Source: Macrococcoides equi (GTDB taxonomy: Bacteria > Bacillota > Bacilli > Staphylococcales > Staphylococcaceae). From it: DNA of 64,000 nucleotides. Of this stretch, positions 33,371 through 43,522 are shown piece by piece. Location: assembly GCF_047425865.1 (NCBI RefSeq), contig NZ_CP179735.1; one strand, written 5' to 3'. Below the pieces are notes generated by a model. It was not told the origin of the DNA, made no database searches, and saw nothing but the letters and a program-made list of their open reading frames with translations. The position numbers and the translations under genes are program-made. The stretch's first letter is position 1. The number at the start of each line of letters is the position of its first letter.

Positions 33371-33838
33371 TTATAAAACAACGGCACGACGAATTTTCGC
33401 AATTTTTTTGCGATCAATTTCAATTGTTTTAGTACGTGTTTTTATTTTTGCAGTTACTGTGATAAAGTCTTCAGTAACACTTTCTAAAATACCAATCCAT
33501 TCTTTATCACCTGCAATAGGTTCATAAAGTTTTACATAAATATTATTACCAATTGCATCCTGATAATCTTTTTCTTTCTTTAATGGACGTTCTGCACCAG
33601 GTGATGATACATCCATAAAGTAAGCTTCAGTTATCGGGTCTTCCTGATCCATCACTTCACTAATTTTTTCACTCGCTAGCGCACAATCAGTAATATCTAT
33701 GCCACCTGGTTTATCGATGGCGATTCGTAAATAATAATCAGGTCCCTCTTTAACGTATTCTACATCGACTAATTCAAAACCTAGTGATTCAACAATAGGT
33801 GTAACGATTGTTTCAACACGTTCTGTAATCTTTGACAT
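33371..33838 (-). CDS. rimP: ribosome maturation factor RimP
   Basis: 155 residues: VESLGFELVDVEYVKEGPDY (two adjacent conserved segments), DITDCALASEKISEVMD, FMDVSSPGAERPLKKEKDY, then a C-terminal Sm-like beta barrel. Needed for 30S assembly. First gene of the nusA operon, separated from polC by a terminator. Confidence 0.97.
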   Translation of the reverse strand: MSKITERVETIVTPIVESLGFELVDVEYVKEGPDYYLRIAIDKPGGIDITDCALASEKISEVMDQEDPITEAYFMDVSSPGAERPLKKEKDYQDAIGNNIYVKLYEPIAGDKEWIGILESVTEDFITVTAKIKTRTKTIEIDRKKIAKIRRAVVL

Positions 33839-33860
33839 ATGATCCTCCTCACAAAACTTA

Positions 33861-33889
33861 AGAAAAGAGCGGGATATCCCACTCTTTTC
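33861..33889 (-). terminator. terminator after polC
   Basis: AAAAGAGCGGGA and CCCACTCTTTT pair with one C-A mismatch around TAT; the minus strand reads CGCTCTTTTC after the stem. Confidence 0.8.
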
Positions 33890-33951
33890 GCTTGTAGAGT
33901 ATTTTCTTTAACAATGTAATAATAACACAATTCAGCATACAACTCAAATAA

Positions 33952-36900
33952 TTATAAATCGAATATTGATAGCTGTGCTTTATCCGGCATATCTTTTAAG
34001 CTACCTAATTCATCTAGATAATCGATAATCTTTTGTGATACACCTGCTTTTTTGTTAAGTTCTTCTTTCGAAAGAAAAGGCCCTTCATCACGCGCAGCAA
34101 CGATACGCTTCGCAACGTTCTCACCAAGTCCCGGCACAGATATAAATGGTGGAATCAAAGTATCACCTTCAATAATAAATTCAAAGGCAGTACTTTTCTC
34201 TAAAGAAATAGGCTGCACTTTAAAACCACGTTGTGCCATTTCATTGGTTATTTCAAGAACTGTTAATACATCTTTTTCTTTTTTTCCTAAATCATGATAA
34301 CGTGCATAGTAATCTTTTACAGTTGCTTTGATGGTATGTTTATCTTTTACCATTGTTAATAAATCAAAATCAGATGCACGTACCGTAAAGTAACTTGCAT
34401 AATAGTATAGCGGATGATGCACTTTGAAGTAAGCGATACGTACCGCCATCAATACATAAGCAGCAGCATGGGCTTTCGGGAACATGTATTTAATTTTCTT
34501 ACATGAATCCAAATACCATTCAGGCACTTTATTTTCTCGCATCGCTGCTTCAAATTCTTCTGATAAACCTTTACCTTTACGTACAGATTCCATTATTTTA
34601 AATGCAAGCGATGGTTGAAGACCTGCATACATTAAATACACCATAATATCATCTCGACAACCAATAACACTTGATAAATCACATGTACCAGATTTGATTA
34701 ATTCCTGAGCATTACCCAGCCATACATCGGTTCCATGCGACAACCCTGATATTTGAACGAGTTCACTAAATGAAGATGGTTTTGTATCTTCTAACATTTG
34801 GCGAACAAATCCAGTACCGAACTCAGGTACGCCTAACGTACCAGTTTTACATAAAATATCTTCTTCCGTCACACCAAGTGATTCAGGACTAGAGAATATT
34901 TTCATCGTCTCTTTATCGTCCACAGGAATAGTCTTCGGATCCATGCCTGATAAGTCTTGCAACATACGGATCATTGTCGGATCATCATGACCTAAAATAT
35001 CAAGTTTTAATAAATTATCATGAATCGAATGGAAATCGAAATGAGTTGTTCTCCAGGCTGAGTCTTGCTGATCTGCCGGGTATTGTATCGGTGTAAAGTC
35101 ATAGATATCCATATCACCTGGCACTACGATAATTCCCCCAGGATGCTGGCCTGTCGTACGCTTTACACCAGTACAAGCTTTCACCAGTCTATCAATTTCT
35201 GCACCCCGTTTATGGATGCCAGAATCATTTAAAAATCCTTTAACGTATCCAAATGCTGTCTTCTCAGCAACTGTCCCTATCGTCCCTGCTCTAAATACTT
35301 TATCTTCCCCGAATAATACTTTTGTATAGTTATGGGCAACAGGTTGATACTCTCCACTAAAGTTTAAGTCAATATCTGGTACCTTATCACCTTTAAAGCC
35401 AAGAAACGTTTCAAACGGAATATCCTGCCCTTCCTTAATGTATGGAACATCACACGTCGGACAGTTTTTATCGGGTAAGTCAAAGCCACTTGCTACACTT
35501 CCATCTTCAAAGAAATGACTCGACTTACACTTTGGACAGATATAATGCGGAGGTAACGGGTTTACTTCCGTAATTTCAGTCATCGTGGCCACAAAACTTG
35601 ATCCAACAGAACCACGGCTCCCCACAAGATAACCATCATCCAGAGACTTCTTCACTAACTTCTGTGAAATTAAATAGATAACTGCAAATCCATTCCCAAT
35701 AATACTATCTAGTTCTTTTTCAAGTCTGGCCACAACGATTTCTGGTAAATCTTCACCATAAATACTTCTAGCACGATTGTAACTCATCTCACGAATTTCT
35801 TCGTTCGCACCTTCTATAGTCGGGGTATAGAGTTCATCCCTTATCGGAATGACTGTATCAATCGAATCAGCTAATTTGTTCGTATTTGTTACGACAATTT
35901 CAAAGGCTTTTTCCTCTCCTAAAAAATGAAAGGCATCTAACATTTCATCCGTAGTTCTAAAGTGAGCATCTGGTAGTGTCTGACGATTGAGGGGATTACC
36001 AGGATTTGATGCAATCAAAATTTCACGTGCTGGTTTTTCGTGTTCGTGCAGATAGTGAGCATTTCCAGTTGCAATGACTGGAATGTCCAGTTTTTCTCCG
36101 ACTCGTAATATACGGTCATAAATTTCTTCCATCGTTTCATTATCACGAATTAAATCGCGTTCCAGTAAATGCTGGTATAACGCTTTAGGCTGTACTTCTA
36201 GAAAGTCGTAGAATTTTGCGATTCGTTCAACTTCATCCTGATCTTTTTGCATCACAGCTGTAAAGACTTCACCATTATCACACGCACTACCTACCAATAA
36301 ACCTTCGCGGTGTTCAATCAATAATGATCTTGGTATTCTCGGTGTACGATAAAAGTAAGTCACCATAGATTCACTAACAATCTTAAACAGATTTTTCAGG
36401 CCTGTTTGATTTTGAACAATTAAGGTAACATGCATCGGTCGTGCACGTTTATAAGCATCCTGATTGCTAAGTTTAGCATCGATTTGATTATGGTTTGTGA
36501 CACCTAATTGTTCTATTTGTTTTAACATCTTCACAAAAATATGTGCAGTTGTTTCAGCATCATAGATTGCTCTATGATGTTGGGTTAACTCTACGCCATA
36601 TTTTTTCGCTAAAAAGTTTAAACCATGTTTACCGAGTTCTGTATTAATCGTTCTTGATAATTCCAGCGTATCAATAACACCATTTGTCGTTGCACCATAT
36701 CCTAAGCGTTCGAAACCTGTATCAATGAACCCCATATCAAAGCTTGCATTATGGGCAATGTAAATCGCATCACCCACAAAGTCTCTAAAGTCACTCAGAA
36801 CATCTTCAATCGGTGGTGCATCTACCAACATATCATCAGTGATGCCAGTAAGGTTTTTAATCGTTTCATTTAATCGCTCTCCTGGATTACTGAAGCGTTC

Positions 36901-38259
36901 AAATTTATCAATGATTTCACCGTCTTTGACTTTTACGGCAGCTAATTCAATAATCTTATCATACTGTGAGCTTAATCCTGTCGTCTCAACGTCAAATACT
37001 ACATAAGTAGCAGTTTTTAAATCAATATCCTGTGGTTTATAGCTAATCGCTACACCATCATCTACAAGCATCCCTTCGATACCATAGATCATCTTAATAC
37101 CTGCTTTACTAGCAGCAGCATGAGCATCAGGAAAGCCCTGACAACCATTATGATCGGTAATCGCAATTGCTTGATGTCCCCATTTTGCAGCCTGATCAAC
37201 ATATCGACTAATATGGGTGATACCATCCATTTGACTCATGGCTGTGTGTAAATGAAACTCAACACGTTTATTCTCAGATTTATCTTGCTTTGCTGACTTG
37301 TTAATCTTCTCAATATCACTGATCATCATCACTAAATCTCGAATAAAAGTATCCTGTTCAATACGACCTTGAGCACGTACCCAGTCACCAACTTTAAGTG
37401 ATGAAAGATGGTCAAGGTCATTCTTTCCTTTACGGGTAAACATTTTTAAGATTAATGAATCTGTGTAATCCGTAATCTTTAGTTGAACAATGTGACGCCC
37501 ACTTTTCAGTGCTTTAATCTCGATATCAAAGATAACACCTTCTATTGCAACTTTAAATTCTTCTTCAATAATCGTTTCGATCGGCTTAATTGTTTCAAGC
37601 TGAATCTTCTTCCCGATTGAGCAATGGGTGATTTCCTCAGATATACTTTCAGCTTTTTGTTTTTCACGTTCTACCATCTTCTCACGTAATATATCACTTT
37701 GTTTTGCTTCTTCCTCCTGAATATGCGCTTCAAGTGAAGCAAGCTCTCTCAAGTGATCATCATCGCTCGTTTCAAAGATGATATCTTTAAGGTTAAATCC
37801 AGCACATTGGAAGGCTTTTAGCAGTTTTCCATTACATGATTTCTCAAAATGCTGCTGTTCAATTTCATTGACGACATTAAATTTTAAAACATCTCCTGAA
37901 AATGTATATTTTTTATTTTTAAGTTGTCCTTTAAGACTTGGACTCATCGTCGTCTGATCGATTGCATAAGGAATGTATTCATTAATGCGATCAGTAAGTT
38001 TACTATCATCAACCACACTAATCTCAAAAGTGACGTTTGCAATACTTGCAAAATGCTCTGTCATTTTACTCTTGAGTATATTAAAAAGTTGATATGGCAG
38101 ATGCTCATGTAACTCAAAATACATGTGCCATATTCGGTCTGCTTTTGAGATATCTATACGCGATAACTTACTATTATTTAAGAAATCACTTTCAAATAAG
38201 TCTGTTATACCCAGCTGCGTAAGTAAAACTTTAAATTTTTCATTATGTGTTAACGTCAT
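33952..38259 (-). CDS. polC: DNA polymerase III PolC
   Basis: 1435 residues from the ATG at 38259 (AAGGTGG upstream), the usual size for staphylococcal PolC. OB fold (about 230-320), PHP domain beginning VEFHLHTAMSQMDG near 330, embedded DEDD exonuclease (YVVFDVETTGLSS near 420, AHNASFDMGF near 507), then the polymerase core with SRGSVGSSFVATMTEITEVNPLPPHYICPKC-type motif including a Cys4 zinc region (near 890-945) and DIDLNFSGEYQ. It is the replicative polymerase of low-GC Gram-positives. Confidence 0.98.
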   Translation of the reverse strand: MTLTHNEKFKVLLTQLGITDLFESDFLNNSKLSRIDISKADRIWHMYFELHEHLPYQLFNILKSKMTEHFASIANVTFEISVVDDSKLTDRINEYIPYAIDQTTMSPSLKGQLKNKKYTFSGDVLKFNVVNEIEQQHFEKSCNGKLLKAFQCAGFNLKDIIFETSDDDHLRELASLEAHIQEEEAKQSDILREKMVEREKQKAESISEEITHCSIGKKIQLETIKPIETIIEEEFKVAIEGVIFDIEIKALKSGRHIVQLKITDYTDSLILKMFTRKGKNDLDHLSSLKVGDWVRAQGRIEQDTFIRDLVMMISDIEKINKSAKQDKSENKRVEFHLHTAMSQMDGITHISRYVDQAAKWGHQAIAITDHNGCQGFPDAHAAASKAGIKMIYGIEGMLVDDGVAISYKPQDIDLKTATYVVFDVETTGLSSQYDKIIELAAVKVKDGEIIDKFERFSNPGERLNETIKNLTGITDDMLVDAPPIEDVLSDFRDFVGDAIYIAHNASFDMGFIDTGFERLGYGATTNGVIDTLELSRTINTELGKHGLNFLAKKYGVELTQHHRAIYDAETTAHIFVKMLKQIEQLGVTNHNQIDAKLSNQDAYKRARPMHVTLIVQNQTGLKNLFKIVSESMVTYFYRTPRIPRSLLIEHREGLLVGSACDNGEVFTAVMQKDQDEVERIAKFYDFLEVQPKALYQHLLERDLIRDNETMEEIYDRILRVGEKLDIPVIATGNAHYLHEHEKPAREILIASNPGNPLNRQTLPDAHFRTTDEMLDAFHFLGEEKAFEIVVTNTNKLADSIDTVIPIRDELYTPTIEGANEEIREMSYNRARSIYGEDLPEIVVARLEKELDSIIGNGFAVIYLISQKLVKKSLDDGYLVGSRGSVGSSFVATMTEITEVNPLPPHYICPKCKSSHFFEDGSVASGFDLPDKNCPTCDVPYIKEGQDIPFETFLGFKGDKVPDIDLNFSGEYQPVAHNYTKVLFGEDKVFRAGTIGTVAEKTAFGYVKGFLNDSGIHKRGAEIDRLVKACTGVKRTTGQHPGGIIVVPGDMDIYDFTPIQYPADQQDSAWRTTHFDFHSIHDNLLKLDILGHDDPTMIRMLQDLSGMDPKTIPVDDKETMKIFSSPESLGVTEEDILCKTGTLGVPEFGTGFVRQMLEDTKPSSFSELVQISGLSHGTDVWLGNAQELIKSGTCDLSSVIGCRDDIMVYLMYAGLQPSLAFKIMESVRKGKGLSEEFEAAMRENKVPEWYLDSCKKIKYMFPKAHAAAYVLMAVRIAYFKVHHPLYYYASYFTVRASDFDLLTMVKDKHTIKATVKDYYARYHDLGKKEKDVLTVLEITNEMAQRGFKVQPISLEKSTAFEFIIEGDTLIPPFISVPGLGENVAKRIVAARDEGPFLSKEELNKKAGVSQKIIDYLDELGSLKDMPDKAQLSIFDL

Positions 38260-38287
38260 GAGTAACCACCTTATCAAAATGAAAAGC

Positions 38288-38305
38288 GTGAGACAAAAGT
38301 CTCAC
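38288..38305 (-). terminator. terminator after proS
   Basis: Perfect stem GTGAGAC / GTCTCAC with an AAAA loop; minus strand continues GCTTTTC. It lies 28 bases after the proS stop. Confidence 0.78.
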
Positions 38306-38333
38306 ACTTATTAGTCATCCTATTATATCAAAT

Positions 38334-40040
38334 TTATTGTTCAAAAGATGCATAGATTGCTTTGATTTTTTCATCTAGTTCAGCAACCGGTACATCAAAT
38401 GATTCACCTGTTCGGCGATTTTTCACTTCAACGATGCCATCAGCTGCTTGTTTGCCGACAACAATACGTACAGGAACTCCGATAAGGTCAGCATCATTAA
38501 ATTTAACACCTGCACGTTCTATGCGATCGTCATATAATACTTCGTAATCTTTCTTATAAGCATCATATAACTGATCAGCTAGTTCGCGTTGAACTTCCTG
38601 TTTAGCATTCGCAGTAATTATATGTACTTCAAATGGAGTAATCGATGTCGGCCAAATAATACCTTTGTCATCATGATGCTGTTCAATAACTGCTGACAGC
38701 GTTCGTGACACACCAATACCATAACAACCCATAATCATAGGTTCAGCTCGGCCTTGATCATTTAAAAACGTTGCATTCATTGCGTCTGAATATTTCGTAC
38801 CAAGTTTAAATACTTGTCCAACTTCAATACCTTCAGCAAATTTAATAGGACCGCTACCGTCTGCCGCCATTTCGCCCTCAAGAATAAATCGGAAATCCCC
38901 AAAAGCTTTCACTTTAAAATCACGCTCTAAATTTGCATTGATAAAGTGATAGTCAGTTTCGTTCGCACCAACTGCTAAATTATTCAGATCCTGAACACTA
39001 TTGTCTGCATAAATTTCAATTTTATCGACACCAACTGGGCCTAATGAACCAGGAGCAGCACCTAAAATAGCCTGAATTTCTTCATCAGTGGCCAGTTCAA
39101 CCGTCTCAGTTCCAAAATATGATTTCACCTTAACATCGTTTAGCTCATGATGACCTCTAATTAAGAACATGATAAACTGCTCATCAACTTTAACAATCAT
39201 AGATTTAACAATTTCATCTAATCGTTTACCTAATAAATCTGCTAATGCTTGCGCTGATTTTACACCTGGCGTATGAACCTTCTCAAGTTCACTTACTTCA
39301 GTATGTTCAGGATTTGGAATATATTTCACTTCAGCTTTTTCGATGTTCGCAGCATAATCACTTTCATCTGTGTAACAAATCGTATCTTCACCAATTTCAG
39401 CTAATGCCATAAATTCGTGCGTATGACTTCCTCCAATAGCCCCACTATCTGCGATAACCGGGCGGAAATTTAAATTAACACGTGAGAAAATTTTTGAATA
39501 TGCATCATACATATCCTGATAAGTTTCATCCAGACTCTCCTCTGTTGCATGAAAACTATATGCATCTTTCATGATAAATTCTCTGCCACGTAATAAACCA
39601 AAGCGAGGACGCTTCTCATCACGGAACTTATTTTGAATCTGGAATAATGTTACCGGTAATTTTTTATATGATTTTAATTCATCACGTACTAATGAAGTAA
39701 TGATTTCTTCATGCGTAGGTCCAAGAGCAAATTCACGACCATGACGATCCGTCATACGCATAAGTTCAGCACCATAACTTTGCCAGCGACCTGATTCAGA
39801 CCATAATTCTGAAGGCTGTAAAGCCGGCATTAAAATTTCAATACCATCAATAGCTTCCATTTCTTCTCTAACTATTGCTTCAATCTTATTTAACACACGT
39901 TTAGCAATCGGAAGGTAACTATAAACCCCACTTGCAACTTGTTTGATCATACCTGCTTTAAGTAACAACTGATGACTTTTAGAATCGGCATCAGTTGGTA
40001 CTTCTCTTAATGTTGGAATAAACATTTTACTCTGTTTCAT
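38334..40040 (-). CDS. proS: prolyl-tRNA synthetase
   Basis: 568 residues, class II. Motif 1 region PTLREVPTDADSKSHQLL, motif 2 FRDEKRPRFGLLRGREFIMKDAYSFHA split near 143-165, motif 3 YGIGVSRTLSAVIEQHHD near 440. The middle (about 225-390) is the bacterial-type INS editing insertion. It charges tRNA-Pro. GGAGG precedes the start. Confidence 0.98.
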   Translation of the reverse strand: MKQSKMFIPTLREVPTDADSKSHQLLLKAGMIKQVASGVYSYLPIAKRVLNKIEAIVREEMEAIDGIEILMPALQPSELWSESGRWQSYGAELMRMTDRHGREFALGPTHEEIITSLVRDELKSYKKLPVTLFQIQNKFRDEKRPRFGLLRGREFIMKDAYSFHATEESLDETYQDMYDAYSKIFSRVNLNFRPVIADSGAIGGSHTHEFMALAEIGEDTICYTDESDYAANIEKAEVKYIPNPEHTEVSELEKVHTPGVKSAQALADLLGKRLDEIVKSMIVKVDEQFIMFLIRGHHELNDVKVKSYFGTETVELATDEEIQAILGAAPGSLGPVGVDKIEIYADNSVQDLNNLAVGANETDYHFINANLERDFKVKAFGDFRFILEGEMAADGSGPIKFAEGIEVGQVFKLGTKYSDAMNATFLNDQGRAEPMIMGCYGIGVSRTLSAVIEQHHDDKGIIWPTSITPFEVHIITANAKQEVQRELADQLYDAYKKDYEVLYDDRIERAGVKFNDADLIGVPVRIVVGKQAADGIVEVKNRRTGESFDVPVAELDEKIKAIYASFEQ

Positions 40041-40152
40041 AGCAACCTCCTGGATTTTTTGATAATACTTATATCATATAATAAATCTTGCAATTATTAA
40101 ACTAAAATTTAGTTAACATAATATTTCTATCATTAACTTAATGAACAAAAAA

Positions 40153-40177
40153 TAAAACCCGACAAAAGTCGGATTTT
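40153..40177 (-). terminator. terminator overlapping the rseP stop codon
   Basis: AAAACCCGAC (40154-40163) and GTCGGATTTT (40168-40177) form a 10-bp stem with one C-A mismatch and an AAAA loop. The minus strand continues TTTTATTTTTTG. The rseP TAA (40176-40178) is at the edge of the stem. Confidence 0.85.
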
Positions 40178-41453
40178 ACTTTAAGAAATAGCGTGAAATA
40201 TCATTCCATGTCACCATAATCATGACAAAGAATAAGAAGATGGCTCCAGCCGTTACAATATACATTTCAGCTTTTTTATTAACAGGCTTTCTGAATATCG
40301 CTTCATAGATGACAAATAAAATTCTACCACCGTCAAGCGCCGGAATCGGTAATAAGTTCATAATTCCTAGGTTAACAGATAAAAATGCAGTATATTCAAT
40401 AACTTTAATATAACCTAACGAAACTACTTGTTCTGTATTTTTATAAATACCTACAGGTCCATTAAGCATATCAAACGAAAAAGAGCCATTAATGATTGAT
40501 GCAAACATAATACCTAGTAACGTAAATATTTTTGTTGCACCTTCAAAAGTCATGATACATCCATATTTCAGTTTATCAATAAAATTACCACCGAGTTCTG
40601 ATTGAAAACCGATGATATATTGTTTTATACTTTTATCTTTACTTACCTTTTGTTCCATTAATTTTGGTTTAAGGTTTAAGACTTTATCCTTACCATCTCT
40701 ATCTATAGTTAATTTAATCGTTTTACCACCATTTTTATTCAGAAAACTTTTCACCTGGCTAAAGCTCGTCACTTGTTCATCATTGATAGCTTTAATGATG
40801 TCACCTTTTTTGAGCCCTATTTCCTGTGCCGGACTGTTTTCAGCCACTGCTTTAATCGTTGTAGTGGGTGCACCGACCATAAATGCTAGTCCAATAAATA
40901 ACACAAGCGCCAATATAAAATTAAATAATGGTCCAGCAAATAGCGCTAAAAATTTTGGCCAAGGCTTTTTATTTTTAAATTGACGTTCACGTGGGGCGAT
41001 TTGTATTAAATCACCTTCACGTACAAAATAAGCTTCTTTTGCTACATTATAACGTACCGCTTCATGTGTATATTGATTGATACCTTCGATATATAATCCA
41101 TCTTCAAAGTCAGAATCAGCAACTTCAATTTGTTCAATCTGATGAAATTGATGCTGTTCATCGAGTAAGATGTGTGTCACTTCACCTGCTGCATTACGCT
41201 TAACGCTCACAGTCATACCTTCAGTAAGTGGATTTTGTTCCATACCACTGCCTGCCATCATCACATAACCACCGACGGGTAATAAGCGAATAGTATAAAG
41301 TGTTTCATTTTTCTTATATGAAAATATTTTTGGTCCCATTCCAATCGCAAACTCCGGGCACATAATACCTGCACGTTTTGCAAACAGTAAATGACCATAT
41401 TCATGGACTGTTACTAATAATCCAAAAATAATAATAAATGCAATGATTCCCAT
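40176..41453 (-). CDS. rseP: site-2 metalloprotease RseP
   Basis: 425 residues from the ATG at 41453 (CGAGGTG upstream). Zinc motif HEYGH near residue 18 in the first membrane helix, central PDZ domain (about 195-270; GLKKGDIIKAINDEQV), and the second catalytic motif NLLPIPALDGGR near 365. It cleaves membrane-embedded anti-sigma factors and signal peptides. The start comes 2 bases before the dxr stop, so the two are coupled. Confidence 0.96.
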   Translation of the reverse strand: MGIIAFIIIFGLLVTVHEYGHLLFAKRAGIMCPEFAIGMGPKIFSYKKNETLYTIRLLPVGGYVMMAGSGMEQNPLTEGMTVSVKRNAAGEVTHILLDEQHQFHQIEQIEVADSDFEDGLYIEGINQYTHEAVRYNVAKEAYFVREGDLIQIAPRERQFKNKKPWPKFLALFAGPLFNFILALVLFIGLAFMVGAPTTTIKAVAENSPAQEIGLKKGDIIKAINDEQVTSFSQVKSFLNKNGGKTIKLTIDRDGKDKVLNLKPKLMEQKVSKDKSIKQYIIGFQSELGGNFIDKLKYGCIMTFEGATKIFTLLGIMFASIINGSFSFDMLNGPVGIYKNTEQVVSLGYIKVIEYTAFLSVNLGIMNLLPIPALDGGRILFVIYEAIFRKPVNKKAEMYIVTAGAIFLFFVMIMVTWNDISRYFLK

Positions 41454-41454
41454 T

Positions 41455-42591
41455 TTACACCTCGTATTTCCTTGATTTATAGTCTGCGTCAACTGCCAAT
41501 ATTGTATCTAAATCTGGATTCTGAATCACTTGATGTGCATCCATCTCTCGTTCAATCATCGTTTCAATATCTAAAAATGAAATCTTACCCTCTAAGAATA
41601 ATTGAACAGCAACTTCATTCACTGCATTCATAACGACGGGCATCGTGCCACCTATTTCAATAGCGCGATAAGCAAGTGCCAGACATTTGTATCGCTCAAG
41701 ATCCATCGCCTTAAAATCTAAAGTCGCAACACGTGCTAAATCAAGTCGCTCAGCTTTTCGCGGCATACGATCCGGGTAACTAAATGCATAAAGTATTGGC
41801 ATACGCATATCTGGTGTGCCAAGTTGAGCAATGACGCTTGTGTCGTTAAACTCAACCATAGAGTGAATAATGCTTTGTTTATGTAAAATTGTGTCAATTT
41901 TTTCGATTGGTAAATCAAATAGCCATTTAGCTTCTATAACTTCCAAACCTTTGTTCATCATCGTCGCACTATCAATGGTAATCTTCTTACCCATGGTCCA
42001 GTTTGGATGATTCAAAGCATCTTCTAATGTAACATTTTGCAATTGTTCACGTGTTAAATCACGGAAAGATCCACCACTTGCGGTAATGATAAGTTTCTCA
42101 ATATTTTTTTCATGTTCACCATTTAAACATTGAAAAATTGCAGAATGCTCTGAGTCTACCGGCAATATTTTAACATCCATCTCTTTGGCACGTTGCATGA
42201 CAATTTCACCAGCTACAACTAATGTTTCTTTGTTAGCCAGCGCAATATCTATGCCCTGATCAATCGCATGTAATGTTGGACGTAAACCCACACTTCCAAG
42301 AATAGAATTTAACAAAATATCATTTTTTTCATATCCTGCTACCTGAAGTAAACCTTCGTCACCAAAAACAATTTTCGTTTGTTTTTCGTTTAAATTTAGT
42401 TTTTTTATATCTGATTCATTCTGAACACAACATATTTCAGGGTTAAACTCATCAATTATACGTTGTGCTATATCAATAGACTGACCAACCGCAAAACTAA
42501 CAAGCTTAAATTGATCAGAATGCTCACGTATGATGTCTAAACCTTGCATCCCTACTGAGCCACTTGCGCCTAATATCCCAATATTTTTCAT
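41455..42591 (-). CDS. dxr: 1-deoxy-D-xylulose 5-phosphate reductoisomerase
   Basis: 378 residues from the ATG at 42591 (TTAGGTG upstream). GASGSVGMQGLDII at residue 6 binds NADPH; VDSEHSAIFQ near 146 and SGGSFRDL near 180 form the metal and substrate site. It makes MEP in the non-mevalonate isoprenoid pathway. True Staphylococcus species use the mevalonate pathway, so a dxr gene between cdsA and rseP argues for a lineage outside that genus. Confidence 0.96.
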   Translation of the reverse strand: MKNIGILGASGSVGMQGLDIIREHSDQFKLVSFAVGQSIDIAQRIIDEFNPEICCVQNESDIKKLNLNEKQTKIVFGDEGLLQVAGYEKNDILLNSILGSVGLRPTLHAIDQGIDIALANKETLVVAGEIVMQRAKEMDVKILPVDSEHSAIFQCLNGEHEKNIEKLIITASGGSFRDLTREQLQNVTLEDALNHPNWTMGKKITIDSATMMNKGLEVIEAKWLFDLPIEKIDTILHKQSIIHSMVEFNDTSVIAQLGTPDMRMPILYAFSYPDRMPRKAERLDLARVATLDFKAMDLERYKCLALAYRAIEIGGTMPVVMNAVNEVAVQLFLEGKISFLDIETMIEREMDAHQVIQNPDLDTILAVDADYKSRKYEV

Positions 42592-42664
42592 AACTTCACC
42601 TAATTCCAAATAGTAATAGCTTAATTTTATCATAAATCAAATTTAACTACTAACTTATGCTTTA

Positions 42665-42697
42665 TAAAAAAAAGACCAAAAGACTAAGCTTTTGATC
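42665..42697 (-). terminator. terminator after cdsA
   Basis: Stem GACCAAAAG (42674-42682) / CTTTTGATC (42689-42697) with one mismatch, followed on the minus strand by TTTTTTTT. It separates the cdsA transcript from dxr-rseP. Confidence 0.82.
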
Positions 42698-42720
42698 TGT
42701 TAATCATCTTGACTATTGAG

Positions 42721-43512
42721 TTACTGGAAGTTAATCAAAAAGATATTCATTAATGGTAATACAAATATAAACGAATCAAAGCGATCAAGAATACCACCAT
42801 GTCCAGGTAGTAAATTTCCAGAATCTTTGACATCAAAATGACGTTTTAATGCAGACTCAACTAAATCACCTAACTGTCCGAACATACTGAATAACCATGT
42901 CACGATGATTAAAGGAATAATGGATAACGGCATATTGTAATTCAAGCTGAATATGATGGCAATTATCGTACTACATGCAATACCTCCGACAAATCCTTCA
43001 ATCGTTTTGTTTGGACTAATCTCCGGCCATAATTTATTCTTACCGAATAAACGCCCGAAGATATACGCTCCTGTATCTGTCACCCAAACAATTAATAACG
43101 CAAACAAGATAAATACCAATCCATTCTCTGCAGCTCGTGTCTCATAAAAATACATAAAACCAATACCCACATATGCTACAGCTAACATACAAAAGGCAGC
43201 ATCGACGAAATTAAATCGGTTCTTTGACATTACCGTGTAACTCAACATTATTAAGCTCATGAGTATTAAAAATGGCACTTGATAATCAAGTGATACAAGA
43301 TCACTTTTTTGAGGTGACATAATCAAGCATAATGCCACTACACTAAATATACCAGGTAATGAATAGAGCTTAATATTTTTCATATTTAACACTTCTTTTA
43401 ATGCAACGATCGCTAATAAATAAGCCATAATTAATAATGGCAGATGGCCATATATAACAACAGGTAAAAATATAGCCATCGCAATGATTGCTGTTATAGT
43501 CCTTGTTTTCAT
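42721..43512 (-). CDS. cdsA: phosphatidate cytidylyltransferase
   Basis: 263 residues, about eight membrane helices. The CDP-DAG synthase signature is SALKRHFDVKDSGNLLPGHGG near 215-236 followed by ILDRFDS. WVTDTGAYIFGRLFGK near 143 is the other conserved motif. It makes CDP-diacylglycerol, the substrate of PgsA, which is also in this window. Confidence 0.97.
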   Translation of the reverse strand: MKTRTITAIIAMAIFLPVVIYGHLPLLIMAYLLAIVALKEVLNMKNIKLYSLPGIFSVVALCLIMSPQKSDLVSLDYQVPFLILMSLIMLSYTVMSKNRFNFVDAAFCMLAVAYVGIGFMYFYETRAAENGLVFILFALLIVWVTDTGAYIFGRLFGKNKLWPEISPNKTIEGFVGGIACSTIIAIIFSLNYNMPLSIIPLIIVTWLFSMFGQLGDLVESALKRHFDVKDSGNLLPGHGGILDRFDSFIFVLPLMNIFLINFQ

Positions 43513-43522
43513 TTTTTACTCC

